This document shows, in pieces, positions 9,611 to 18,550 of a stretch of DNA of 64,000 nucleotides (position 1 is the first letter of the stretch; the number at the start of each line of letters is the position of its first letter). Origin of the DNA: Bacteroides uniformis (lineage in GTDB: Bacteria > Bacteroidota > Bacteroidia > Bacteroidales > Bacteroidaceae); NCBI RefSeq assembly GCF_025147485.1, contig NZ_CP102263.1, forward strand, positions 1,811,501 to 1,875,500. The letters run 5' to 3'. Under the pieces are notes generated by a model. The model did no database searches. It saw only the letters and a program-made list of their open reading frames with translations, and was not told the origin of the DNA. Made by a program: the position numbers and the translations under genes.

Positions 9611-11233
9611 TTAACCAAGGAATGCCTTTGCAGCTTCTGCACACCGTTCGCCGTCAATCCCGGCAGAAACGATGCCTCCGGCATATCCGGCGCCTTCTCC
9701 GCAAGGGAACAATCCTTTTATACGTACATGTTGCAGTGTTTCCTTGTCTCTTGTTATGCGTACCGGTGCCGATGTGCGGGTTTCCACTCCAATCATTGTC
9801 GCCTCGTTCGTCAATAACCCCCGGCTGTATTTCCCGAATAGCTGGAAACCTTTGCTCAGGCGTTCTGCAATGAAAGAGGGCATCCAGAAGTGGAGAGGTG
9901 AGGATACCAAGCCTGGTGCGTATGAGGTTTCCGGCAGGTCGTAGCTTAGTTTCTTCTTGGTGAAGTCCACCATTCTCTGTGCCGGTGCTGTCTGCTTCAT
10001 ATTGCCTTGTTGCCAGCAGAGGTACTCTAGATACTCTTGAAAATGCATCATACTCAATGGAGAATTGGCAGTTGACAATTGACAATTGGCTGCGCTGTCG
10101 TGCTGCATAGCAATTGTAAATTGTAAATTGTCAATAGTAAATTGCTCCAAGTCTTCCGGGCGTAGCTCTACCACCATTCCCGAATTGCTCCAACGGGAAC
10201 CGCGGTTGCTGGGACTCATCCCGTTGACTACAATCTGCTCGGGACCGCTGGCGGCGGGCACAACGAAGCCGCCGGGACACATGCAAAAGCTATATACTCC
10301 TCGTCCGTCCACCTGGTTTACAAAGCTATATTCGGCGGCAGGCAGATATTTTCCCCGTCCGTTCCGGTTGTGATATTGTATTTGGTCTATCAAGGTGGCG
10401 GGGTGTTCCAGTCGTACGCCTACGGCAATGCCTTTAGCTTCAATCTCTACATTGTTGGCGGCAAGCCAGCGGTATACGTCCCGGGCAGAGTGACCGGTGG
10501 CAAGTATCACCGGGCCAAGGAAAGTCTTGCCGGTATTTGTTTCAATGCCTTTGATTTCATCCTTCTCTATGAGTAGGGCGTCCATGCGTGTTTCAAAGTG
10601 GACTTCGCCACCGCACTGGATGATAGTGTTCCGCATGTTTTCAATAACACGCGGCAGTTTGTCCGTACCTATGTGCGGATGTGCATCTACCAGTATGGAA
10701 GTGGAGGCTCCATGTTGACAGAAGACATTCAGAATCTTGTCTACATTGCCGCGCTTTTTGCTGCGTGTGTACAGCTTGCCATCCGAGTAGGCTCCGGCAC
10801 CTCCCTCTCCGAAGCTGTAATTGGACTCCGGGTTGACGAGTTGCTGGCGGCTGATTTGCGCCAAGTCTTTCTTGCGTTCCCGTACGTCCTTTCCACGCTC
10901 CACAATGACGGGGCGCAGACCGAGCTCTATCAGTCGCAGGGCGGCGAAGAGTCCTCCGGGACCGGCGCCTACCACTACTACTTGGGGCTTTCCTTCTACA
11001 TTATTATATAAGGTATGTTGATATTCGTCCTCTTTCGGCATTTCGTTCAGATATGCCCGTACGTTGAGGTTGATATAGATTGTCCGTTGGCGGGCATCGA
11101 TACTGCGCTTCAAGATACGCGCTGCGGTTATCTCCCGTGCATTCAGTCCTTTTTCGTGTATTAAGTACTCTTTCAGGCGTTGCTCGTTTGCCGCTACTTC
11201 GGGCAATACGCGTAGTTGGTATTCTTGTATCAT
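9611..11233 (-). CDS. FAD-dependent oxidoreductase (COG2509-like)
   Basis: 540 residues. An N-terminal ~85-residue domain is followed by a Rossmann FAD site (VVVGAGPGGLFAALRL) and NAD(P)/FAD fold motifs (ILATGHSARDVYRWL; GEGAGYAGGIVSAGIDG near the C-terminus). Substrate unknown. It starts 5 bp downstream of the radA stop, so the two are probably co-transcribed. Residues ~380-410 (FTIDNLQFTIAM...NCQLSTANSPLS) are encoded by an intergenic-type repeat inserted in frame (10040-10150), an oddity absent from what I know of the family. Confidence 0.85.
   Translation of the reverse strand: MIQEYQLRVLPEVAANEQRLKEYLIHEKGLNAREITAARILKRSIDARQRTIYINLNVRAYLNEMPKEDEYQHTLYNNVEGKPQVVVVGAGPGGLFAALRLIELGLRPVIVERGKDVRERKKDLAQISRQQLVNPESNYSFGEGGAGAYSDGKLYTRSKKRGNVDKILNVFCQHGASTSILVDAHPHIGTDKLPRVIENMRNTIIQCGGEVHFETRMDALLIEKDEIKGIETNTGKTFLGPVILATGHSARDVYRWLAANNVEIEAKGIAVGVRLEHPATLIDQIQYHNRNGRGKYLPAAEYSFVNQVDGRGVYSFCMCPGGFVVPAASGPEQIVVNGMSPSNRGSRWSNSGMVVELRPEDLEQFTIDNLQFTIAMQHDSAANCQLSTANSPLSMMHFQEYLEYLCWQQGNMKQTAPAQRMVDFTKKKLSYDLPETSYAPGLVSSPLHFWMPSFIAERLSKGFQLFGKYSRGLLTNEATMIGVETRTSAPVRITRDKETLQHVRIKGLFPCGEGAGYAGGIVSAGIDGERCAEAAKAFLG
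10040..10150. repeat. AATTGTCAATTG-type short repeats inside the oxidoreductase gene
   Basis: Runs of TTGACAATT and TTGTAAATT with 9-bp periodicity flank a GC-richer core and form a loose inverted repeat. Such sequences are normally intergenic; here they read through in frame as IDNLQFTI/NCQLSTAN-like peptide within the FAD oxidoreductase. Confidence 0.7.
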
Positions 11234-11238
11234 AACGA

Positions 11239-12606
11239 TTATCCGAATAAGGCACGGAATGCCTCTTCTACCTTCCGTACCGGTATTAATTCTATTTTTA
11301 TCTTTTGGGTATTGAGTCCCTGCATATTATACTTGGGAAGTATAAAACGCTTGAAGCCAAGTTTCTCTGCTTCTCCGATGCGCTGCTCAATGCGGTTTAC
11401 CGGGCGTATCTCTCCCGACAGACCTATTTCTCCTGCCATGCACACCTCTGGCTCTATGGCCGTGTCCATGTTGCTGGAGAGGATGGCGCTGATGACGGCA
11501 AGGTCTATTGCCGGGTCGTTCACTTTCAATCCGCCGGCAATATTGAGAAATACATCTTTCTGTGCCAGTTTGAAGCCTACACGTTTTTCCAATACGGCCA
11601 GCAGCATATTCATGCGGCGGATGTCGAACCCTGTGGCAGAGCGTTGTGGGTTACCATATACGGCACTGCTGACCAATGCCTGCGTCTCGATGGGGAACGG
11701 TCTGATGCCTTCTATCGCGGAGGCGATGGCTATGCCGCTCATACCTTCATGGTCTTGGCTCAGCAGCAGTTCGGATGGGTTGCTCACCTGCCGTAATCCA
11801 TCTTGCCGCATTTCGTAAATACCCAGTTCGGCAGTGCTTCCGAAGCGGTTCTTGATGCTGCGCAGGATGCGGTACATGTAGTGCTGGTCGCCCTCGAACT
11901 GGAGTACGGTATCCACGATATGTTCCAGTACCTTGGGGCCGGCTATGCTTCCTTCCTTATTGATATGCCCGATAAGGATGACCGCCGTATGCGTTTCCTT
12001 GGCAAAGCGCAGGATGGAGGCGGAACATTCCCGTACCTGGGCAATACTCCCCGGCGACGATTCAAGGGTTTCGGTAGAAATCGTCTGTATGGAGTCGATG
12101 ATGACGATGTCCGGGCGGATGTTCTTGATATGGACGTAAATCTGTTCCAGGGAAGTTTCGCACACGATGAGGCAATCACTGGAAGCACTTGTCAAACGGT
12201 CGGCACGCAGTTTCAACTGACGGGTACTTTCTTCGCCGGAGACGTAGAGGATACGTTTCTCCGGTATACGGAGTACGGTTTGTAGCACCAGGGTGGATTT
12301 CCCGATACCCGGTTCGCCGCCAATTAATACAAGAGAACCTTGTACCAGACCGCCACCCAGTACCCGGTTCAGTTCGGCATCATGGAGATCGATGCGCGGT
12401 TCGTCATCGGCTACAATTTCATGGAGGGTTACGGGTTTGGCTTTGGCGGTCTCTATACCCGATACGGGACGTTTGTTCACCACTTCTTTCCGTACCACCT
12501 CTTCCACATACGTGTTCCACATTCCGCACGACGGACACTTGCCTACCCATTTGGGAGAGTCTTGTCCGCAGTTGCTGCATACATAAACCGTCTTCTCTTT
12601 AGCCAT
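11239..12606 (-). CDS. radA: DNA repair protein RadA
   Basis: 455 residues from the ATG at 12606 (MAKEKTVYVCSNCG); the open frame extends further upstream but without homology, and the promoter lies inside that extension. Features in order: C4 zinc finger (CSNCG...CPSCGMW); Walker A GGEPGIGKST; the RadA-specific KNRFGST motif; a C-terminal Lon-protease-like domain (GGLKVNDPAIDLAV). RadA is a RecA-like ATPase that promotes branch migration of recombination intermediates. First gene of a two-gene unit with the FAD oxidoreductase. Confidence 0.96.
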   Translation of the reverse strand: MAKEKTVYVCSNCGQDSPKWVGKCPSCGMWNTYVEEVVRKEVVNKRPVSGIETAKAKPVTLHEIVADDEPRIDLHDAELNRVLGGGLVQGSLVLIGGEPGIGKSTLVLQTVLRIPEKRILYVSGEESTRQLKLRADRLTSASSDCLIVCETSLEQIYVHIKNIRPDIVIIDSIQTISTETLESSPGSIAQVRECSASILRFAKETHTAVILIGHINKEGSIAGPKVLEHIVDTVLQFEGDQHYMYRILRSIKNRFGSTAELGIYEMRQDGLRQVSNPSELLLSQDHEGMSGIAIASAIEGIRPFPIETQALVSSAVYGNPQRSATGFDIRRMNMLLAVLEKRVGFKLAQKDVFLNIAGGLKVNDPAIDLAVISAILSSNMDTAIEPEVCMAGEIGLSGEIRPVNRIEQRIGEAEKLGFKRFILPKYNMQGLNTQKIKIELIPVRKVEEAFRALFG

Positions 12607-12636
12607 AGTTGTGCATTCTCTTCTAAAATGATTGCC

Positions 12637-12644
12637 CAAAGGTA
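12637..12644 (-). promoter_or_regulatory. Bacteroides -7 element for radA
   Basis: On the minus strand this reads TACCTTTG, matching the TAnnTTTG consensus, about 30 bp upstream of the radA start. Confidence 0.6.
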
Positions 12645-12687
12645 CAATTTTTCGATGCAGGGCTTGCAGACTCCCATAGAGTTTTTT

Positions 12688-12695
12688 TATTTTTG
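12688..12695 (+). promoter_or_regulatory. Bacteroides -7 element for the carbonic anhydrase gene
   Basis: TATTTTTG matches TAnnTTTG, 32 bp upstream of the ATG at 12728, divergent from the radA promoter. Confidence 0.5.
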
Positions 12696-12727
12696 TGAGT
12701 AGAAAACAATAACATGTTATAAAAGCC

Positions 12728-13270
12728 ATGATAGAAGATATTCTTGCATACAACAAGCGTTTTGTAGCCGAGAAGGGGTATGAGAAATACATCACGAATA
12801 AATACCCGGATAAGAAGATTGCCATCCTCTCTTGTATGGATACCCGTTTGACCGCTTTACTGCCGGCAGCCTTGGGCATCAAGAACGGCGATGTGAAGAT
12901 GATAAAGAATGCGGGTGGAATCATTTCACATCCGTTCGGTAGTGTCATTCGTAGCCTGATGGTGGCCATTTACGAGTTGGGCGTGACGGAAGTGATGGTT
13001 ATTGCCCACTCCGATTGCGGTGCGTGCCACATGAGCAGCGCCCAGATGATAGAGCATATGAAGGCCTGGGGCATCAAGCAGGAGACGATTGATATGATTC
13101 GTTTCTGCGGAGTGGATTTCGAGTCTTGGCTGTATGGATTCGAAGATACGGAGAAATCGGTAAAGGGTACGGTGGAAGCTATTATCAATCATCCGCTGAT
13201 ACCGAATGATATCAATGTCAGCGGTTTCATAATAGATTCTGTGACGGGAGAATTGACCCCGGTGCAGTGA
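12728..13270 (+). CDS. Beta-class carbonic anhydrase
   Basis: 180 residues. Zn ligands and catalytic dyad are visible: C36-x-D38-x-R40 (SCMDTR), then H94-x2-C97 (AHSDCGAC). The enzyme interconverts CO2 and bicarbonate in the cytoplasm, supplying carboxylating enzymes. The length and C-terminal shape match the small type II beta-CA group of Bacteroidetes and Firmicutes. It converges with the asparaginase gene, with 10 bp between stops. Confidence 0.92.
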   Translation: MIEDILAYNKRFVAEKGYEKYITNKYPDKKIAILSCMDTRLTALLPAALGIKNGDVKMIKNAGGIISHPFGSVIRSLMVAIYELGVTEVMVIAHSDCGACHMSSAQMIEHMKAWGIKQETIDMIRFCGVDFESWLYGFEDTEKSVKGTVEAIINHPLIPNDINVSGFIIDSVTGELTPVQ

Positions 13271-13280
13271 TAGTTGTGCT

Positions 13281-14318
13281 TCACACGGTAATTTCCCCTG
13301 CCAGCGGTCGTCCCATCAGTTCGCGTATTTCGGCAGGTGGATAATCGTGCCCCAGAAGGAACATCAGCTTGGTTACGGCAGATTCCGTTGTGCTGTCATA
13401 TCCGCAGACAACTCCTGCCTGCATCAGTTGGTAACCGGTTTCATAGCGCTCCATTTCAACAGTGCCGGCACTGCATTGGGTGACGTTGACAATGATGATG
13501 CCTTGTTCGCAGGCATCATGCAGGTGGCGTAGAAACCATTCCTTTCGGGGAGCGTTGCCGGAACCGTAGGTTTCGAGGACTACGGCCTTCAGTCCTTTAG
13601 TGGCAAGTATGGCTGCCACGACATTTTCCTGAATACCTGGAAAAAGCTTCAGTATGGCGATGTTGGTATCAAGCAGATAATGAGGCTCCAGTTCGTGGGG
13701 AGTGCCGTGCGTATGAATTTGCACATTATTATATTTAATATGTATACCGGCGGAAGCGAGTACCGGATAATTGAAGGAACGGAAAGCATTGAAGTTCTCC
13801 GCGTTCATTTTGGTGGTACGGTTGCCGCGCATCAGGTGGTTTTCGAAGAAGATGCAGACTTCGGGTACGATGGGCTGTCCGTTGGAGTGGCGGTCGGTGG
13901 CTATTTCGATGCTGGTCAGCAGGTTTTCCTTGCCGTCTGTGCGGAGCACGCCAATGGGCAGTTGCGAGCCGGTTAGGATGACGGGCTTGTTCAGCCCTTC
14001 AAGCATGAAGCTGAGTGCAGAAGCTGTGTAGGCCATGGTGTCTGTGCCATGCAGGATGACGAAGCCTGTATATTGGTTGTAGTTGTTGCTGATGATGCGT
14101 ACCAGTTTGCGCCAGGCATCGGGGTCCATGTCCGAGGAATCCATGGGCGGGTCGAATTGATAAGTGTCGATACGGAACGCAAATCTCTGAAGTTCGGGAA
14201 CATGTTTCTGCAACTGCTCGAAGTTGAAGCTTTCCAGGGCGCCGGTTTCTGCATTCTCTATCATTCCGATAGTTCCACCGGTGTATATTAGCAAAACGGA
14301 AGTATTTTCTGGGTTCAT
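13281..14318 (-). CDS. ansA: Type I L-asparaginase
   Basis: 345 residues from the ATG at 14318 (MNPENTSVLL). A TTG-initiated extension of 10 codons is possible but less likely. Catalytic motifs: first Thr in IYTGGTIGM, second Thr in LHGTDTMAYTASAL. There is no signal peptide, consistent with the cytoplasmic low-affinity enzyme hydrolysing asparagine to aspartate. Aspartate is the substrate of ThrA encoded just to the right in the opposite direction, but a regulatory link is only speculative. Confidence 0.94.
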   Translation of the reverse strand: MNPENTSVLLIYTGGTIGMIENAETGALESFNFEQLQKHVPELQRFAFRIDTYQFDPPMDSSDMDPDAWRKLVRIISNNYNQYTGFVILHGTDTMAYTASALSFMLEGLNKPVILTGSQLPIGVLRTDGKENLLTSIEIATDRHSNGQPIVPEVCIFFENHLMRGNRTTKMNAENFNAFRSFNYPVLASAGIHIKYNNVQIHTHGTPHELEPHYLLDTNIAILKLFPGIQENVVAAILATKGLKAVVLETYGSGNAPRKEWFLRHLHDACEQGIIIVNVTQCSAGTVEMERYETGYQLMQAGVVCGYDSTTESAVTKLMFLLGHDYPPAEIRELMGRPLAGEITV

Positions 14319-14535
14319 GCGCACTTTTCTTTCATGTTTTCCATGCAAATATAATGATATATATTGAGAGTGATAGCAAAATGTTAGAAAAGAATAAACG
14401 GATATACAGAAAAAAGGTATGGAAAGTGTGAAAGTGTAAGCCGTAAGTTGTGCATATTTCTTGCCTTTTTAGAGGCTTTCTGCATTTTTATCGCAAAAAA
14501 GTCGCAAAAAGTGATAGATTGAATGTTTTTATTGT

Positions 14536-14543
14536 TACTTTTG
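14536..14543 (+). promoter_or_regulatory. Probable -7 element of the threonine operon
   Basis: TACTTTTG fits TAnnTTTG exactly. It is placed so that transcription would start ~30 nt upstream of the leader peptide ATG at 14578 and ~220 nt upstream of thrA. The -33 element is not clear. Confidence 0.55.
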
Positions 14544-14577
14544 CAACACTTATCATAAATGATAGAAACAAGAGACT

Positions 14578-14637
14578 ATGAACAAGTACTATCAACATAC
14601 AGTCACATCCATGTGGACCATGACCCTTAGGGGTTAG
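14578..14637 (+). CDS. Putative threonine-operon leader peptide (19 aa)
   Basis: A short frame reads MNKYYQHTVTSMWTMTLRG, then stop. It carries four Thr and three Met (including the initiator) among 19 residues, concentrated in the second half, directly in the long 5' leader of thrA. Thr and Met are both end products of the pathway that ThrA starts. An ACCC-TTAG-GGGT hairpin overlaps its last codons, and a CAAGC/GCTTG stem lies further on (about 14706-14722). I do not see a classic T-rich terminator, so any attenuation could act on translation instead. Confidence 0.55.
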   Translation: MNKYYQHTVTSMWTMTLRG

Positions 14638-14766
14638 GGATAGTATTTTGTGTTTCTACGTGTTACACCATTTTCAAGCAGTTTTTCCATTTAATTAAAG
14701 TCAATGCAAGCCGTAGCAGCTTGTTTCCGACACATTGTATCAACCATCTCAACAATATAAAGAGAA

Positions 14767-17199
14767 ATGAAAGTAATGAAATTCGGCGGAACGTCCGTAG
14801 GTTCCGTGAACAGTATTTTGAGCGTCAAGAGAATTGTAGAAGCAGTCGATGAACCGGTTATCGTGGTGGTGTCCGCATTGGGCGGCATCACGGACAAGTT
14901 GATAAACACCTCTAGAATGGCGGCAGCCGGTGATGCTTCTTACGAGAATGAGTTCCGGGAGATTGTCTATCGTCATGTGGAAATGATTAAGGAAGTGATT
15001 CCGGCAGGCGAGGCGCAGGTTGCCTTGCAACGCCAGATTGGTGAGCTGCTCAACGAGCTGAAGGACATCTTTCAGGGCATTTATCTGATAAAGGACCTTT
15101 CGCAGAAGACGTCCGATACGATTGTGAGCTATGGCGAACGTCTTTCATCTATCATCGTTGCCCAGTTGACGGGAGCGGAGTGGTTTGACTCACGCAAGTT
15201 TATCAAGACGGAAAAGAAGCATTCCAAGCATGTGCTGGATACGGAGCTGACAAATTCGTTGGTGCGCGAGACATTCAGTAGCCTGCCCAAACGCGTATTG
15301 GTTCCGGGTTTTATCTCCACAGACAAAATGACGGGAGAGGTAACGAACCTGGGTAGAGGTGGCTCTGACTATACGGCGGCAATCATTGCTGCTGCACTGG
15401 ATGCCGACAGTCTGGAAATCTGGACGGATGTAGACGGATTCATGACAGCTGACCCGCGTGTGATTTCCAGGGCATACACTATCAATGAATTGAGCTATGT
15501 GGAAGCTACGGAGCTTTGTAACTTCGGTGCGAAAGTGGTCTATCCGCCTACAATCTATCCGGTTTGCCACAAGAATATCCCCATTCTGGTGAAGAATACC
15601 TTCAATCCGGAGGGTGTGGGAACTGTCATCAAGCGAGAGGTTTCCGACCCGCAAAGCAAGGCCATCAAGGGTATTTCATCCATCAATGATACGAGCCTAA
15701 TTACAGTGCAAGGCCTTGGTATGGTAGGTGTCATCGGTGTGAACTACCGTATCTTCAAGGCGCTGGCAAAGAATGGCATCAGTGTGTTCCTTGTGTCCCA
15801 GGCTTCTTCGGAGAATTCAACGTCTATCGGTGTGCGCAATGCGGATGCTGATCTGGCTTGCGAGGTGCTGAACGAGGAGTTTGCCAAAGAAATAGAGATG
15901 GGAGAAATTTCTCCTATTCAGGCAGAAAAGAACCTGGCTACCGTGGCCATCGTAGGCGAGAACATGAAGCATACGCCGGGTATTGCCGGAAAGCTGTTCG
16001 GTACGTTGGGGCGTAACGGTATCAATGTGATTGCTTGTGCGCAGGGTGCTTCGGAAACCAACATCTCGTTTGTAGTGGACAGCAAATCATTGCGCAAATC
16101 GCTGAATGTCATCCATGATTCTTTCTTCTTGTCGGAATATCAGGTACTGAATCTTTTTATCTGCGGCATAGGAACCGTAGGCGGCAGCTTGATAGAGCAA
16201 ATTCACAGCCAGCGCCAGAAGCTGATGCAGGAGAACGGCCTGCAGCTGAATGTAGTGGGCATTGCCGATGCAAACAAAGCCATGTTCAGCCGCGAAGGTT
16301 TCGATTTGGGACGTTTTCGTGAAGAACTGCAGGAGAAGGGAAAGGACAGCTCTCTGGAAACGCTGCGTAATGAGATTATCGGTATGAACATCTTTAACTC
16401 TGTCTTTGTGGACTGTACGGCAAGTGCAGGCGTGGCTTCCCTTTACAAGGACTTGCTGCTGCACAATGTTTCGGTAGTGGCTGCTAACAAGATTGCTGCT
16501 TCTTCCGAATACGAGAACTACCGTGAACTGAAACAGATTGCCCGCCAACGCGGTGTGAAGTACTTGTTTGAAACCAATGTAGGCGCCGGACTCCCCATCA
16601 TCAATACCATTAACGACCTTATCCATAGCGGTGATAAGATATTGAAGATTGAAGCCGTGCTGAGCGGTACGTTGAACTATATCTTCAATAAAATCAGTGC
16701 CGACATTCCTTTCAGCAAGACCATTAAGATGGCGCAGGAGGAACGTTACTCCGAGCCCGATCCGCGTATCGACCTCAGCGGAAAGGATGTTATCCGCAAA
16801 CTGGTGATTCTGGCACGCGAGGCCGGTTACTGTTTGGAACAGAGCGATGTTGAGAAGAACCTCTTTGTGCCCGATGACTTCTTTGAAGGCTCCCTGGATG
16901 ACTTCTGGAAGAAAGTGCCGAGCCTCGATGCCGATTTCGAAGCCCGCCGCAAGGTGTTGGAAGCCGAGAACAAGCATTGGCGTTTCGTAGCCAAACTGGA
17001 AAATGGCAAAGCATCTGTCGGTTTGCAGGAAGTCGGCGCCAACCATCCGTTCTACGGGCTGGAAGGCAGCAATAACATCATCCTGCTGACCACGGCACGC
17101 TATAAGGAATATCCGATGATGATACAAGGCTACGGAGCCGGTGCGGGTGTAACGGCTGCGGGGGTATTTGCGGATATTATGAGCATTGCAAACGTTTAA
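14767..17199 (+). CDS. thrA: Bifunctional aspartokinase / homoserine dehydrogenase
   Basis: 810 residues, the normal length for the fused enzyme. The N-terminal aspartokinase starts KVMKFGGTSVGS and has two ACT-type regulatory repeats around residues 310-460 (GISSINDTSLITVQG; TVAIVGENMKHTPG). The homoserine dehydrogenase begins near residue 460 (FICGIGTVGGSL). It includes NKIAASSEY and ends GAGAGVTAAGVFADIM. It catalyses the first and third steps from aspartate to homoserine. Followed after 21 bp by the ApgM-like gene. Confidence 0.97.
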   Translation: MKVMKFGGTSVGSVNSILSVKRIVEAVDEPVIVVVSALGGITDKLINTSRMAAAGDASYENEFREIVYRHVEMIKEVIPAGEAQVALQRQIGELLNELKDIFQGIYLIKDLSQKTSDTIVSYGERLSSIIVAQLTGAEWFDSRKFIKTEKKHSKHVLDTELTNSLVRETFSSLPKRVLVPGFISTDKMTGEVTNLGRGGSDYTAAIIAAALDADSLEIWTDVDGFMTADPRVISRAYTINELSYVEATELCNFGAKVVYPPTIYPVCHKNIPILVKNTFNPEGVGTVIKREVSDPQSKAIKGISSINDTSLITVQGLGMVGVIGVNYRIFKALAKNGISVFLVSQASSENSTSIGVRNADADLACEVLNEEFAKEIEMGEISPIQAEKNLATVAIVGENMKHTPGIAGKLFGTLGRNGINVIACAQGASETNISFVVDSKSLRKSLNVIHDSFFLSEYQVLNLFICGIGTVGGSLIEQIHSQRQKLMQENGLQLNVVGIADANKAMFSREGFDLGRFREELQEKGKDSSLETLRNEIIGMNIFNSVFVDCTASAGVASLYKDLLLHNVSVVAANKIAASSEYENYRELKQIARQRGVKYLFETNVGAGLPIINTINDLIHSGDKILKIEAVLSGTLNYIFNKISADIPFSKTIKMAQEERYSEPDPRIDLSGKDVIRKLVILAREAGYCLEQSDVEKNLFVPDDFFEGSLDDFWKKVPSLDADFEARRKVLEAENKHWRFVAKLENGKASVGLQEVGANHPFYGLEGSNNIILLTTARYKEYPMMIQGYGAGAGVTAAGVFADIMSIANV

Positions 17200-17220
17200 T
17201 CTAAATCGTAATATAGAAAG

Positions 17221-18480
17221 ATGAAACACATCATTATATTGGGTGATGGTATGGCCGACTGGCCCGTGAAGGCTCTGGGAGGCAAAACCTTGCTGCAGGC
17301 GGCTGCAACTCCCTATATGGACAAGCTGGCACGCATGGGACGTGTGGGAAGGCTGGTGACGGTGGCCGAGGGATTTCATCCCGGCAGTGAGGTGGCGAAT
17401 ATGTCCGTTCTGGGCTATAACCTGCCGAAGGTGTACGAAGGCCGCGGTCCATTGGAGGCGGCGAGTATCGGTGTGGACTTGCAGCCGGGTGAGATGGCGA
17501 TGCGCTGCAACATTATCTGTATCGAGGGAGACAATATCAAGAATCATTCTGCCGGGCACATTACTACAGAGGAAGCGGATGTGTTGGTAAAATACCTTCA
17601 GGAGCATTTGGGTAATGACCGCGTGCATTTCCATACGGGCGTGCAATACCGCCATCTGCTGGTAATAAAAGGAGGGGACAAGCGCATTGACTGTACGCCG
17701 CCCCACGATGTCCCTTTGAGGCCTTTCCGTCCGTTGATGGTGAAGCCGATGGAGGGTACGGAGAATATTTCGGTCCCCGAAGGCGGTGCAGAGCTTACTC
17801 CGAAGCAGACTGCCGATTTGATTAATGATTTGATTCTCCGTTCGCAAGTGTTGCTGGAAAACCATCCGGTCAACATGAAGCGGAAGGCCGAGGGTAAGGA
17901 CCCTGCCAATAGCATCTGGCCGTGGAGTCCCGGTTATCGTCCGCAGATGGAGCGCCTTTCAGACAAGTTCCCGCAGGTGAAGCGTGGTGCTGTGATTTCT
18001 GCCGTGGATTTGATTAACGGCATCGGCTACTATGCCGGATTGCGGCGCATCACCGTAGAAGGTGCGACGGGGCTTTATGATACCAACTATGAGAATAAGG
18101 TGGCTGCCGCCCTTGATGCATTGCGGACGGATGATTTTGTCTACCTGCATATCGAGGCCAGTGATGAGGCCGGTCACGAAGGAAATGTCCCCTTGAAGAT
18201 TATGACGATTGAGAATCTGGACAGCCGTGCCGTAGGTCCTATCTACGAGGCTGTGAAGGATTGGGAGGAACCCGTTGCTATCTCCGTATTGCCCGACCAT
18301 CCCACTCCCTGCGAACTCCGTACGCATACGGCCGAACCTATCCCGTTCCTCATTTGGCATCCGGGTATCGAGGCTGACGAAGTACGGACATTTGATGAAG
18401 TGGCAGCCTGCGAAGGCAGTTACGGACTGATGAAAGAAGACGAGTTTATTAATGAATTTATGAGTTCCACCACAGAGTAA
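17221..18480 (+). CDS. ApgM-family protein, probable homoserine kinase of the Thr operon
   Basis: 419 residues of the alkaline-phosphatase superfamily, archaeal-type cofactor-independent phosphoglycerate mutase family: MKHIIILGDGMADWP (metal-binding D), PGSEVANMSVLGYN (nucleophile Ser), HIEASDEAGHEG and LPDHPTPC (metal ligands). It sits between thrA and thrC, where a homoserine kinase is needed and no classical thrB is visible. From memory, fitness studies in B. thetaiotaomicron assigned homoserine kinase activity to a homologue in this operon position. The last codons (STTE) lie in an inverted repeat shared with the intergenic gap. Confidence 0.85.
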   Translation: MKHIIILGDGMADWPVKALGGKTLLQAAATPYMDKLARMGRVGRLVTVAEGFHPGSEVANMSVLGYNLPKVYEGRGPLEAASIGVDLQPGEMAMRCNIICIEGDNIKNHSAGHITTEEADVLVKYLQEHLGNDRVHFHTGVQYRHLLVIKGGDKRIDCTPPHDVPLRPFRPLMVKPMEGTENISVPEGGAELTPKQTADLINDLILRSQVLLENHPVNMKRKAEGKDPANSIWPWSPGYRPQMERLSDKFPQVKRGAVISAVDLINGIGYYAGLRRITVEGATGLYDTNYENKVAAALDALRTDDFVYLHIEASDEAGHEGNVPLKIMTIENLDSRAVGPIYEAVKDWEEPVAISVLPDHPTPCELRTHTAEPIPFLIWHPGIEADEVRTFDEVAACEGSYGLMKEDEFINEFMSSTTE

Positions 18481-18533
18481 CACAGAGTTTTACGGGGTTT
18501 TATTTATAGAGAATTCTGTGAGACTCTGTGGTG
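18468..18533. repeat. CACCACAGAGT inverted repeat between apgM-like gene and thrC
   Basis: Arms 18468-18478 and 18523-18533 are perfectly complementary, with a second inner pairing (AACACAGA/TCTGTG). It overlaps the stop codon of the upstream gene and could form a hairpin within the thr transcript. Confidence 0.75.
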
Positions 18534-18550
18534 AATAAAAAAATACCGCA

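Noticed and set aside
12607..12969. Upstream extension of radA
   Set aside because: The extra 121 residues have no family similarity, and the radA promoter element lies inside them.
16087..17865. 592-codon minus-strand open frame
   Set aside because: Antisense to thrA and the ApgM-like gene, both strongly supported; composition is typical of a mirror frame.
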